The notes beneath the pieces were generated by a model. That model did not search any database. It was not told the origin of the DNA and was given only the letters and a program-made list of their open reading frames with translations. From Phycisphaerae bacterium (lineage in GTDB: Bacteria; Planctomycetota; Phycisphaerae; UBA1845; Fen-1342), in NCBI GenBank assembly GCA_022072445.1, contig JAJVHV010000028.1, positions 1-61,789 of the forward strand: a DNA stretch of 61,789 bases, read 5' to 3'. Below are positions 48,511 to 56,398 of this stretch, piece after piece (position 1 is the stretch's first letter; the number at the start of each line of letters is the position of its first letter). Position numbers and translations under genes: made by a program.

Positions 48511-48690
48511 TTCGAGTCTCCCGAAGTAAGCTCGGCGCGTCGATTCACTTGCCGATGTCGCCAATATCATACGCCGAAGCCGTCCGTCAGGTGACTCGAC
48601 AGGGCCGCGACAGTTGGGGGGCGTCCTCAGTTCTCCGCTTCCTTGCGGGCGCGGCTCTGGCAGGCTCGGACCAGTCATCGCCGGACGCGG

Positions 48691-49464
48691 CTACGGAGAA
48701 GTCGCGGGCAGCGAACGGCGTTTCGCGCGCGCGGCAAAGTAACCGGCCAGCAGGAGCACGAGCGCGCCCGGCTCGGGCGAGCGCAGGCGGGCGTCGAAGA
48801 GCGTGCTGGTGCCATTGGCCGGGAAAACCGGCACGGACGCGTCGCCAAAGCCGAAGTACACCGGATCGTTCGGGCCGTTCTGCCTAGCGATCAGCCCCGG
48901 CCCGACGTCCAGAAACAGCTCCGCCCACGGCCCATCCAGCCGCAGATCGACCCAGCCCAGCAGCGCGGTTCCGCGGACACTCCCGCCGTCCTCGGTGCTG
49001 CGGTTGTAATGCGGATCATGGTTCGCAGCCGTTGCATTGTTCTGCGCGCCAAACTGCGTGACATTGATCATCGCCACGCCCTTGATCTCTCTCACGTCGC
49101 TGGCGCCCGCGCGATTGCCGATTCCGTTCCAGCGCGTCTGAATGCTGATGTTCGTGTTGTAAATGTGCCAAGCAGCAATCATCCCCTCACCGACCACTCG
49201 CACGTCGATGTCGATCACGCTCATTCTCATGTTCGCGAGGTGAAACTCCCAGTACAGATACATCCGCTCCACCGCGCCAACCGGCCGCAGCAAGTCAGGA
49301 TTGTCAAAGGCGCGCACGTCTGGCGTCGGCCGCCAATCGAACTCGCCTACGCTGGGCGTTCCGCCCTGCGCGTCAGAGTTGAAAAAGAGACGGCCGATCT
49401 CTGTCTGTGCCAAGCAGACTGACGCCGGCAGGCACGTGGCAATGAAGGCTGTCCAGCGGATCAT
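48691..49464 (-). CDS. PEP-CTERM protein, downstream copy of a tandem pair
   Basis: A 257-residue exported protein. Signal peptide: FIATCLPASVCLA. Beta-rich domain with TEIGRLFFNSDAQGGTPSVG and NVTQFGAQNNATAANHDPHYNR. Tail: SPEPGALVLLLAGYFAA plus RAKRR. About 75% identical by eye to the next gene. The ATG overlaps that gene's stop by four bases, so they are co-translated. Exosortase substrate. Role unknown. Confidence 0.87.
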   Translation of the reverse strand: MIRWTAFIATCLPASVCLAQTEIGRLFFNSDAQGGTPSVGEFDWRPTPDVRAFDNPDLLRPVGAVERMYLYWEFHLANMRMSVIDIDVRVVGEGMIAAWHIYNTNISIQTRWNGIGNRAGASDVREIKGVAMINVTQFGAQNNATAANHDPHYNRSTEDGGSVRGTALLGWVDLRLDGPWAELFLDVGPGLIARQNGPNDPVYFGFGDASVPVFPANGTSTLFDARLRSPEPGALVLLLAGYFAARAKRRSLPATSP

Positions 49465-50237
49465 GAGCAGTACCTCGCCCGTGCACGCCTCAGCCGGATG
49501 AGCGTGAGCGCCGTGAGCACGAGGACTGCGCCCGGCTCGGGCACGCGCAACCGTGCGTCGAAGAGCGTGCTGGTGTTGTTCGCTGTTGAAACCAATACTG
49601 ACGCATCGCCGAACCCGAAGTACACACGGTCTTGCGGCCCGTCGTGCCTTGCGATGAGGGCGGGCCCAACATCCAGAAAGAGCTCGGCGCTCGCCCCATC
49701 CAACCGCAGATCGACCCAGCCCAGCAACGTCGTGCCACGGACGCTCCCGCCGTCGTCGTAATTGCGGTTGTAGTGCGGGTCGGATGAATTCGCCGTCCGG
49801 TTGTTCTGCACGCCGAACTGCGTGACGTTGATCATCGCCACTTGCCTGATCTCGCTTACGTCGCCCACGGTTGCACGATTGCCGATGCCGTTCCAGCGCG
49901 TCTGCACGCCGATATTCGTGTTATATATCCGCCAACCCACAATCATGCCGTCGCCGACCACGCGAATGTCAACGTCGATTGCCGTCATGTACAAGTTGGC
50001 GATGTGACATTCCCAGTAGAGGTACATCCGCTCCACCGCGCCAACCGGCCGCAGCAAATCGGGATTGTCGAAGACGCGCACGTCCGGCGTCGGCCGCCAA
50101 TCAAACTCGCCGACGCTGGGCGTTCCGCCCTGGGCGTCGGCGTTGAAAAAGAGACGGCCGATCTCGGTCTGGGCGAACGAGGAATGACCGCAAAGCAAAC
50201 CGACGACGCACCATGCGAGCGTGTAACGGCGCGACAT
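49461..50237 (-). CDS. PEP-CTERM protein, upstream copy of a tandem pair
   Basis: A 258-residue exported protein. ATG 50237 has a perfect ggaggtgc five bases upstream, so longer frames are rejected. Signal peptide LAWCVVGLLCGHSSFA. Same domain as the downstream gene (RLYYxxDAQGGTPSVGEFDW-like). Tail: VPEPGAVLVLTALTLIRLRRARA. First gene of a two-gene operon made by tandem duplication. Confidence 0.87.
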   Translation of the reverse strand: MSRRYTLAWCVVGLLCGHSSFAQTEIGRLFFNADAQGGTPSVGEFDWRPTPDVRVFDNPDLLRPVGAVERMYLYWECHIANLYMTAIDVDIRVVGDGMIVGWRIYNTNIGVQTRWNGIGNRATVGDVSEIRQVAMINVTQFGVQNNRTANSSDPHYNRNYDDGGSVRGTTLLGWVDLRLDGASAELFLDVGPALIARHDGPQDRVYFGFGDASVLVSTANNTSTLFDARLRVPEPGAVLVLTALTLIRLRRARARYCS

Positions 50238-50596
50238 GTCGCACCTCCGAAGCGGCGTGTGTCGCCGCCTGCACCCCATCCAGCCCCACCTGCGCTCTAT
50301 TGCAGCATATCGCGCCCCAACGCACGTCGCAATCGCATCGCCGCGATTGGACGATGCTGCGGCGGCGCGGCTGGTACGCAGGGGAGCATCGGCCTCTGGC
50401 CGGTGCGTATCTGCCTCTGGCCGGCGCGGATGCGCCTCTGGCCGGTGCGTGAACCTCACACACCGGCGGGACGCCGATGCTCCCCGGCGGGTTCCACTCC
50501 GCTCCGCCCGTGCCGCGTGAATCGCACCGCACGGATCGGCGCGGAGCGGAACGCACCCTACCAAAAGCACCCCACGCTCCCTAAGATCGTCGCCCT
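50238..50596. other. Intergenic gap with a REP-like cluster
   Basis: 359 bp between divergent PEP-CTERM and tyrS genes. It holds the palindrome cluster at 50381-50485. A TAAGAT box (50581-50586) just before tyrS could be its -10. Confidence 0.55.
50381..50485. repeat. Pair of inverted ggggagcatcggc palindromes with internal tandem repeats
   Basis: ggggagcatcggcctctggc at 50381 faces accggcgggacgccgatgct, ending at 50485. Between them three cctctggccggtgcg units are spaced 15-21 bp. It is the same family as the ileS array and has the head-to-head pairing expected of a mobile REP doublet. Confidence 0.82.
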
Positions 50597-52159
50597 ATGA
50601 GCGACCTCGGCCACAACGACCTGCTCCGCGGCTGCGAGCACGTGTTCACCGACGCCGAGCTGCGCGAGCGGCTGGAAAAGGCCCACAAGCTCGGCCACCA
50701 GCTCCGCGTCAAGCTCGGCATGGACCCCACCGCGCCCGACATCCACCTCGGCCACACCGTCGTCCTGCGAAAAATGCGACAGTTTCAGGACCTCGGCCAC
50801 AAGGCTGTGCTCATCATCGGCGACTTCACCAGCCGCATCGGCGACCCCACCGGCCGCAGCAAGACGCGGCCCGTGCTGACCGACGCCGAGATCGAGGCCA
50901 ACGCGCAGACCTACTTGCAGCAGGCCGGCCGCGTGCTCGACACGTCGGCCGACAAACTGGAGCTGCGGCACAACTCCGAGTGGCTCGGCAAGATGAATTT
51001 CGCCGACGTGATCCGTCTGGCCGGCAAGATGACCGTCGGCCAGATGCTGAAGCGCGAGGACTTCCGCAAACGCTTCGAATCCGAAACGCCGATCAGCGTG
51101 CACGAACTGCTCTACCCGCTCGCGCAGGGTTGGGACTCCGTCAACATCCATTCCGACGTCGAGCTCGGCGGCACCGACCAGACCTACAACAACCTGGTCG
51201 GCCGCGACCTCCAGATCGACGCCGGCCAGCCGCCGCAGATCGTCATGATCATGCCCATCCTGCGCGGGCTGGACGGCGAAAAGAAAATGTCCAAGAGCTT
51301 GGGCAACTACATCGGCGTGACCGATCCGCCGCGCGACGTGTTCGGCAAGACGATGAGCATCCCCGATGCGCTGCTGGAGGAGTGGTTCCGCCTGCTGACC
51401 GACGTGCCCGAAGCCGATTATCGCGCCCGCATCGCCGATCATCCCATGAAAGCCAAGGATTTCCTGGCGCGCAAGATCGGCGCGCGACTCTACAGCGCGG
51501 CGGAAATGGAGGACGCCGCGGCCTGGTGGCACGACTCCTTCGGTGGCGGCAAGCGCAAGTCCGCCGGCACTACCGCCGCGGCCAACCCCGGCGACCTGGT
51601 CCAGGTCCGCATCCCGCCGGCGGAGCTGAACGCCGACGGCACGATCGCGGCCTGGAAGCTCTGCTGGCTGGCGCACGACCAGGAAATCAGCAAATCCGAA
51701 GCGCGGCGCATGGTGGAGGGCGGTGCGTTCGAACTTGTGGCACAGCCGCCCTCGGCTGTGACCTCTCCGCCCTCTCCTGTGGCACAGCCGCCCTCGGCTG
51801 TGGCCGCGCCAGCCGCACCTGTGGCACAGCCGCCCTCGGCTGTGACCTCTCCGCCCTCTCCTGTGGCACAGCCGCCCTCGGCTATGGCCGCGCCAGCCCC
51901 ATCCGAACCCCCCGCGCCAGCCCCATCCGAACCCCCCGCGACAGCGGGGGGTCCGAACGCGAACACCGCCCCAATTCCCGGCACGTCCGCCGTCGGGAAA
52001 GTCACCGACCCGAACGCCCCCATCTGCCCCGTCCCCGGCACGCAATTCAAAGCCGGCCGCCACCGTAAAGGCGAACGCGTCAAGCAGCCGCTGATGGCGG
52101 TGATTGCCACCGCGCGAGTGGTGGGTGCAGCCGCCCCGCACTCGCGTGCGGGGTTCTGA
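50597..52159 (+). CDS. tyrS: Tyrosyl-tRNA synthetase with repeat array in the S4 domain
   Basis: A 520-residue cytosolic enzyme. Typical TyrRS has about 400-425 residues. HIGH motif H50-L-G-H. KMSKS at 230-234. QIVMIMPILRG precedes it. The C-terminal S4 tRNA-binding domain begins QEISKSEARRMVEGGAFEL and should continue with a strand leading to VTDPNAPICPVPGTQF. Instead, ~87 codons from V381 are inserted: four VAQPPSAV units spaced exactly 14 residues apart, then Pro/Ala-rich sequence. The final VVGAAAPHSRAGF and the stop come from another repeat (52118-52158). All in frame. Catalytic core intact, so probably active. Confidence 0.95.
   Translation: MSDLGHNDLLRGCEHVFTDAELRERLEKAHKLGHQLRVKLGMDPTAPDIHLGHTVVLRKMRQFQDLGHKAVLIIGDFTSRIGDPTGRSKTRPVLTDAEIEANAQTYLQQAGRVLDTSADKLELRHNSEWLGKMNFADVIRLAGKMTVGQMLKREDFRKRFESETPISVHELLYPLAQGWDSVNIHSDVELGGTDQTYNNLVGRDLQIDAGQPPQIVMIMPILRGLDGEKKMSKSLGNYIGVTDPPRDVFGKTMSIPDALLEEWFRLLTDVPEADYRARIADHPMKAKDFLARKIGARLYSAAEMEDAAAWWHDSFGGGKRKSAGTTAAANPGDLVQVRIPPAELNADGTIAAWKLCWLAHDQEISKSEARRMVEGGAFELVAQPPSAVTSPPSPVAQPPSAVAAPAAPVAQPPSAVTSPPSPVAQPPSAMAAPAPSEPPAPAPSEPPATAGGPNANTAPIPGTSAVGKVTDPNAPICPVPGTQFKAGRHRKGERVKQPLMAVIATARVVGAAAPHSRAGF
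51737..51886. repeat. 42-bp tandem array of cacagcc palindromes in tyrS
   Basis: gtggcacagccgccctcggc at 51737, 51779, 51821 and 51863: four copies, exactly 42 bp apart. Stem ggcacagcc/ggctgtg(g). The inter-unit segments alternate between acctctccgccctctcct and a gccgcgccagccgc type. It encodes VAQPPSAV each time. Confidence 0.93.
52118..52158. repeat. Palindromic repeat giving the end of tyrS
   Basis: gtggtgggtgcagccgcccc then gcactcgcgtgcggggttct, followed by gataag. Relative of 19355-19427. Its tga is the tyrS stop codon (52157-52159). Confidence 0.8.
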
Positions 52160-52200
52160 TAAGCGTCCTGAACCCCGAACCCTTACCCCCCCCCGACTCT

Positions 52201-53121
52201 TCACGATGTCTCGCTGAACAGCGTCTCCGCGAAATAGCTGCTGCGCACAAACGGCCCGCTCGCCACCGCCTCGAAGCCCAGACGCTCCGCCAGCCGGCCC
52301 AGCTCGTCGAATTCGTCCGGCGGCACGAAACGCTCCACCGGCAGATGTTCCAGACTTGGCCGCAGATACTGCCCGATGGTGAGCATCTGGCAGCCCGCGG
52401 CGCGCAGGTCGCGCAGCGTCGTCTCCAGCTCGCCACGCGTCTCGCCCAGCCCCAGCATGATGCCGCTCTTGGCGCGGACGCGCGGGTCGATCTGCCGCGC
52501 GGTCCGCAGCACGTCGAGCGAGCGCTGGTAGCGCCCCGCCGGCCGGATCCTCTTCTGGAGGCGTGCGACGGTCTCGATGTTGTGATTGAACACTTCCGGC
52601 CGCGCCGCCACCACCGTGCGGATCAGCTCCGGCCGGGCGTGAAAATCGGGCACCAGGACCTCGATCGTCGCCTGCGGCAGGCGCTCGCGTACGGCGGCGA
52701 TGCAGCTCGCGAAATGTGCGGCGCCCTCGTCGGGCAGATCGTCGCGCGCCACGGACGTGATCACCACGTGCCGCAGCCCCAGCGACGCCGCCGCCTCGGC
52801 CAACCGAGCCGGTTCATCGTCGGCGGGCGGCTCGGGCCGGGCGGTGCTGACGGCGCAGAAGCCGCACCGGCGCGTGCAGCGGTCGCCCAGAATCATGAAG
52901 GTCGCGGTGCCACGCGTCCAGCATTCGGTCAGGTTCGGGCAATGCGCTTCGGCGCAGACGGTGTTAAGCCGCAATCCGTTGAGCAGAGCCCGCGTGCGCA
53001 GCATGGCGTCGCCCGGCGGCAGCGGCTTGCGCAGCCACGCCGGCAGCCGGCGCCGCGCGGCGTCCGCGTTTCCCGCCGGCGCATCGTGCGCCGGCACCAC
53101 TGGCAACGAGCGCGATTCCAT
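52201..53121 (-). CDS. lipA: Lipoyl synthase
   Basis: A 306-residue radical SAM enzyme that inserts two sulfurs into octanoyl-GcvH or other lipoyl domains. Auxiliary cluster cysteines C56, C61 and C67 (CAEAHCPNLTEC), SAM cluster C82, C86 and C89 (CTRRCGFC), and the C-terminal RSSY serine near 296. ATG 53121. The divergent glycosidase begins just upstream. tyrS converges from the other side with 41 bp between the stops. lipB is absent. Confidence 0.96.
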   Translation of the reverse strand: MESRSLPVVPAHDAPAGNADAARRRLPAWLRKPLPPGDAMLRTRALLNGLRLNTVCAEAHCPNLTECWTRGTATFMILGDRCTRRCGFCAVSTARPEPPADDEPARLAEAAASLGLRHVVITSVARDDLPDEGAAHFASCIAAVRERLPQATIEVLVPDFHARPELIRTVVAARPEVFNHNIETVARLQKRIRPAGRYQRSLDVLRTARQIDPRVRAKSGIMLGLGETRGELETTLRDLRAAGCQMLTIGQYLRPSLEHLPVERFVPPDEFDELGRLAERLGFEAVASGPFVRSSYFAETLFSETS

Positions 53122-53236
53122 GGCAGCATTCTACGAGCGCCGAACCGAACCCGCCAAGCGGCTCCGATGCGGCCGTGTCGCCGCGCGCCTCCGTGACGCG
53201 CGGACCCGTTCGAGGCGCGCCAGAATTGGAGCCGAT

Positions 53237-55474
53237 GTGATCGCTGAGGTTCGACCGTGGCGCGGCCGTCCGGTGCTCTTTCTCGACGGCGCGCCGACCA
53301 CCGAAACCTGGTGCTACGGCTGGCCGAACGCCATCCGCGACTTTCTCGCCGCGGGCTTGCGCATCTGCCAGTTTCACGTCGCCAGCCCCTCCTGGTGGAC
53401 CGGCCCGGAGCGCTACGACTTCAGCCGCGTCGAAGCCCAGATCGATGAATTCCTCGCCGCCTCGCCGCGCGTGCTGCTCGTGCCGCGGGTCTGCTTTGGA
53501 TTCGAGGGCGAGGATTGGTGGGCCGCGGCACACCCCGACGAGCTCTCGATCGGCCTGGCGCTGAACGGCCAGCCGGTGAAATACCGCGACGTCGGCCCCA
53601 ACGGCGCACGCTGCTGGCAATCAGCCGGTTCCGACACCTGGACGCGCGACGCATCGACCGCGATCGCCGCGTTCGTCCGCCACTTCGAAGCACGCAACGG
53701 TGACCCGATCGTCGGCTACCAGATCGGCGCCGGCATTTCGGTCGAGTGGTTCCGCTGGTGGAATTTCATCCCCGACGTCTACGAAGACTACTCCCCCGCC
53801 GCCGCCCGTGCGTTCCGGCGCTTCCTGCGGGAGCGCTACGGTGACGACGACGCCCTGCGCCGGGCGTGGAACCAGCCCGCGGCGCGCCTCGACGACGCCG
53901 TCCCGCCGTCGCCGCTGCGCCTCCACCACTCCGCCGCGGGATTCTTGCGCGACCCCGGCACGGAGCGCGACGTCATCGACTGGCTGGAATGGCTGAGCAT
54001 CGCAAACGCCGATCAGCTCATCGCCCTGTGCCGCGCGGCGAAGGCGGCCTGCGGCGGCCGCAAGCTGGTGGGCTCGTTCTACGGCTACCTCTGGCCGCAC
54101 TGGAACACGCAGAATCCCGCCCGCAGCGGGCACATGGCGGTGCAGCGCGTGCTCGAGACGCGCGAAATCGACTACATCAGCTCGCCCTATCACTACGACA
54201 ATCGCGGCATGGGCGGCGTGCACAGCAGTCAGACCGTGCCCGCCTCCATCGCCTTGGCCGGCAAGTTGCATCTCGACGAGATCGACACGTTTACCCACCT
54301 CGCCGTCCCGCACCACTGGGGCGAAGATTTCAAAGCCGTCAACGTGCCCCAGGACGTGGCCAGCGCCCGCGCCCTCCTGCGGCGCGACGCGGCCAGCCTG
54401 CTCGGCATGGGCGGCAGCGCGTGGTGGATGGACCTCCTGCACGAGCGCTGGTACGCCGACGCGGAGATTCAGCGCGAAGTCGCCACGCTGGACCGTCTCC
54501 TTGCCGCCCAGGTCGACGCAACGGCCGACTCGCGCGCCGAAGTCGCGCTCGTCATCGACGAAGCCAGCTACGCGTATTGCGACCTGCAAAGCAACCTGAA
54601 CCTCTTCTTCAGCTCGCTGCCGCGCCAGTTCGAATGGAGCGACCTCGGTTTCGCGATCGATCACATCCGCCTCGCGGACGTGCCGCGCCGGCCCCCCTAC
54701 CGCGTCTATGTCTTCCTGAACGCGTGGTACGTCCCCAATTCGCTCCGTGTCGCCCTCGCCCCGCGGCTCACCCACCCCGGCACAACCAGCGTCTGGTTCC
54801 ACGCCGCCGGCTATTTCTCCGACCGCGGCGCCGGCGTCGCGCTGGCCGCCAGTTTGACCGGTTTCGAGTGCACGCGGCATGATTCCGAGTCGTTCGGCGA
54901 CGTGCTGCTCGATCGCGCCTCACTCGCGCGCTGTCTGCCGACAACCTGCGAGGACGCGTCGCATCTCCCCGATCACTTCGCCCCGACGCTCGCTCCCGAC
55001 CGCGTCCGCCGCACCGTCCACCCCAATCCGCGCGGCTGGGACACGCCGCTGACGCCCTGGTTCTCGGTCGACGAGCCCGCTCCTGCCAGTGTCGAACGCC
55101 ACGTTCTCGGCCGCTACCGCGAATCCGGAGATGCGGCGCTCGTGCTCGATCAGGCCGCCGGCAACGTCCGCCGCATCTACTGCGCCGCCCCCATGCTCCC
55201 CGGCGACGTCCTTCGCGCCATCGCCCGCCAGGCCGGCGTTCACATCGTCACCCGCCCCGGCTGTGCCGTGCACCAGCGCGGCGACCTGCTCGGCGTCAGC
55301 GCCTCACGCGCCGGCGAAGCAGAAATCTGCGCGCCACCCGGCTGCATGATCGCTGAATTGACTTCTGACGAAACCGGAAATCGGCAGGCGCGCGGCGCCG
55401 CGGCAGCGCGTTGCGGCATCACGCTTGAACGCGACGAAACGCGTTTCTTCCGCGTGATCGACGCTTCGAAATAA
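53237..55474 (+). CDS. GH42-like glycoside hydrolase
   Basis: A 745-residue protein with no signal peptide. The TIM-barrel starts at once (RPVLFLDGAPTTETWCYGWP). IVGYQIGAGISVEWFRWWN has the acid/base Glu of the beta-galactosidase-type (GH42) family, and LHLDEIDTFTHL carries a likely nucleophile Glu. A beta-galactosidase-trimerisation-like domain follows (~420-620), then a small beta domain. GTG 53237 is chosen since ggag lies five bases upstream. The 39 codons between ATG 53120 and it are Arg-rich and look non-coding. Acts on galactosides or other plant or algal sugars. Confidence 0.75.
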   Translation: MIAEVRPWRGRPVLFLDGAPTTETWCYGWPNAIRDFLAAGLRICQFHVASPSWWTGPERYDFSRVEAQIDEFLAASPRVLLVPRVCFGFEGEDWWAAAHPDELSIGLALNGQPVKYRDVGPNGARCWQSAGSDTWTRDASTAIAAFVRHFEARNGDPIVGYQIGAGISVEWFRWWNFIPDVYEDYSPAAARAFRRFLRERYGDDDALRRAWNQPAARLDDAVPPSPLRLHHSAAGFLRDPGTERDVIDWLEWLSIANADQLIALCRAAKAACGGRKLVGSFYGYLWPHWNTQNPARSGHMAVQRVLETREIDYISSPYHYDNRGMGGVHSSQTVPASIALAGKLHLDEIDTFTHLAVPHHWGEDFKAVNVPQDVASARALLRRDAASLLGMGGSAWWMDLLHERWYADAEIQREVATLDRLLAAQVDATADSRAEVALVIDEASYAYCDLQSNLNLFFSSLPRQFEWSDLGFAIDHIRLADVPRRPPYRVYVFLNAWYVPNSLRVALAPRLTHPGTTSVWFHAAGYFSDRGAGVALAASLTGFECTRHDSESFGDVLLDRASLARCLPTTCEDASHLPDHFAPTLAPDRVRRTVHPNPRGWDTPLTPWFSVDEPAPASVERHVLGRYRESGDAALVLDQAAGNVRRIYCAAPMLPGDVLRAIARQAGVHIVTRPGCAVHQRGDLLGVSASRAGEAEICAPPGCMIAELTSDETGNRQARGAAAARCGITLERDETRFFRVIDASK

Positions 55475-55557
55475 ACGCCCCGCGCGAAACCCTCCCCCGG
55501 GCTACGAACGATCAGACTTTCGGTCTGCGTGCGCTGCCCTGAGAAGGAGAGCGGGTG

Positions 55558-56115
55558 CTAGCTCGGCGCGCTGCTGGGCGCGGCGCCGTCGGAGTCGTCC
55601 GCCTCCTCAGCACTCGGCTCGACGTGCACCGTCTCGTCGTGATCGTGGCCCAGAATCTGCCGGCTCACGTGCCCGTCGCTTTCCATGACCGCATACGGCG
55701 GCGTCACAACGGCGCTGCCCGGCAGGCAGATCAGATTCAGATAGTGCCGCGCCGGCGAATAGAGCAGCGCGACGTAATCCTCCCAGCCGGCGCGATACGT
55801 GCTCACCCCCGTGCCGAATTCGTCGAACGGCCCGTCTCCGCTGCCCTTGTCGACAAACGGGTCTTCAAACCAGATCGGCCAGTGCGTCACGCCGCCGCTG
55901 ACCAGCGACAGATGCACGGCGTCGCCGTCTCGGCGGCGCTGCGCCGCCGGCTGGTTCTCCGCGATGATCTGCAACGCCGATGGCGAGTTCCACTCCGTCG
56001 TCGCCGCCGGCCCGTCCTCGCGAAAGTGATTCTCGACGTGCGCGCATCCACTGGCGACGCTCAGCACCGCCACCATCACGCCCACTGCCCGAGCCGTCCC
56101 GCGCACCGATCTCAT
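55558..56115 (-). CDS. Lipoprotein of unknown function
   Basis: A 185-residue protein. Lipobox AVGVMVAVLSVASGC, cysteine near 25. Then VENHFREDGPAATTEWNSPSALQIIAENQPAAQR and THWPIWFEDPFVDKG. Acidic C-terminus (DDSDGAAPSSAPS). I do not recognise it. ATG 56115 opens the signal. Longer frames run into the repeat cluster. Convergent with the GH42-like gene. Confidence 0.7.
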   Translation of the reverse strand: MRSVRGTARAVGVMVAVLSVASGCAHVENHFREDGPAATTEWNSPSALQIIAENQPAAQRRRDGDAVHLSLVSGGVTHWPIWFEDPFVDKGSGDGPFDEFGTGVSTYRAGWEDYVALLYSPARHYLNLICLPGSAVVTPPYAVMESDGHVSRQILGHDHDETVHVEPSAEEADDSDGAAPSSAPS

Positions 56116-56212
56116 GTCACAGCTCTCCGCACGGTCCCACGTCGCGCCCATCGCGACCTGCCGCAGCAGCATAGCGACCTCCGGTGTTCGCGGCGAGCGT
56201 CGCCCCCCCTTG

Positions 56213-56300
56213 GGGAACCGGTCTCCGGCCGGTCCTTTTCGTGAACGCCGTGACTCACAGAAGACCGGTCGCAGACCGGTCGGAGTCCGGTCCCCAAGAC
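56213..56300. repeat. Palindromic repeat cluster, ggaccggtc family
   Basis: ggaaccggtctccggccggt at left and agaccggtcgcagaccggtc then ggagtccggtccccaag at right. Opposed arms are complementary. Upstream of ileS, it is another family of self-complementary elements. Confidence 0.75.
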
Positions 56301-56351
56301 TTGAGACACTACTCTCCGGCGATCCGCCGCGCCAGACCGCGCCGCTCAAGT

Positions 56352-56357
56352 TACAAT
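56352..56357 (+). promoter_or_regulatory. Candidate -10 box (TACAAT) of ileS
   Basis: TACAAT, 41 bp before ATG 56399. Five of six consensus bases. No T-box leader and no clear -35. Confidence 0.35.
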
Positions 56358-56398
56358 AACCCGCTTTGAACCGCGTTCCAGCCCGCACGGAGAGCCGG

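Noticed and set aside
46945-48594. 549-residue plus-strand frame and similar ones over the 47-kb array
   Set aside because: Generated by stop-free tandem repeats and antisense of the Bax-inhibitor gene.
53120-53236. Longer N-terminus of the GH42-like enzyme from ATG 53120
   Set aside because: 39 Arg-rich residues without structure; GTG 53237 has ggag and begins directly with the fold.
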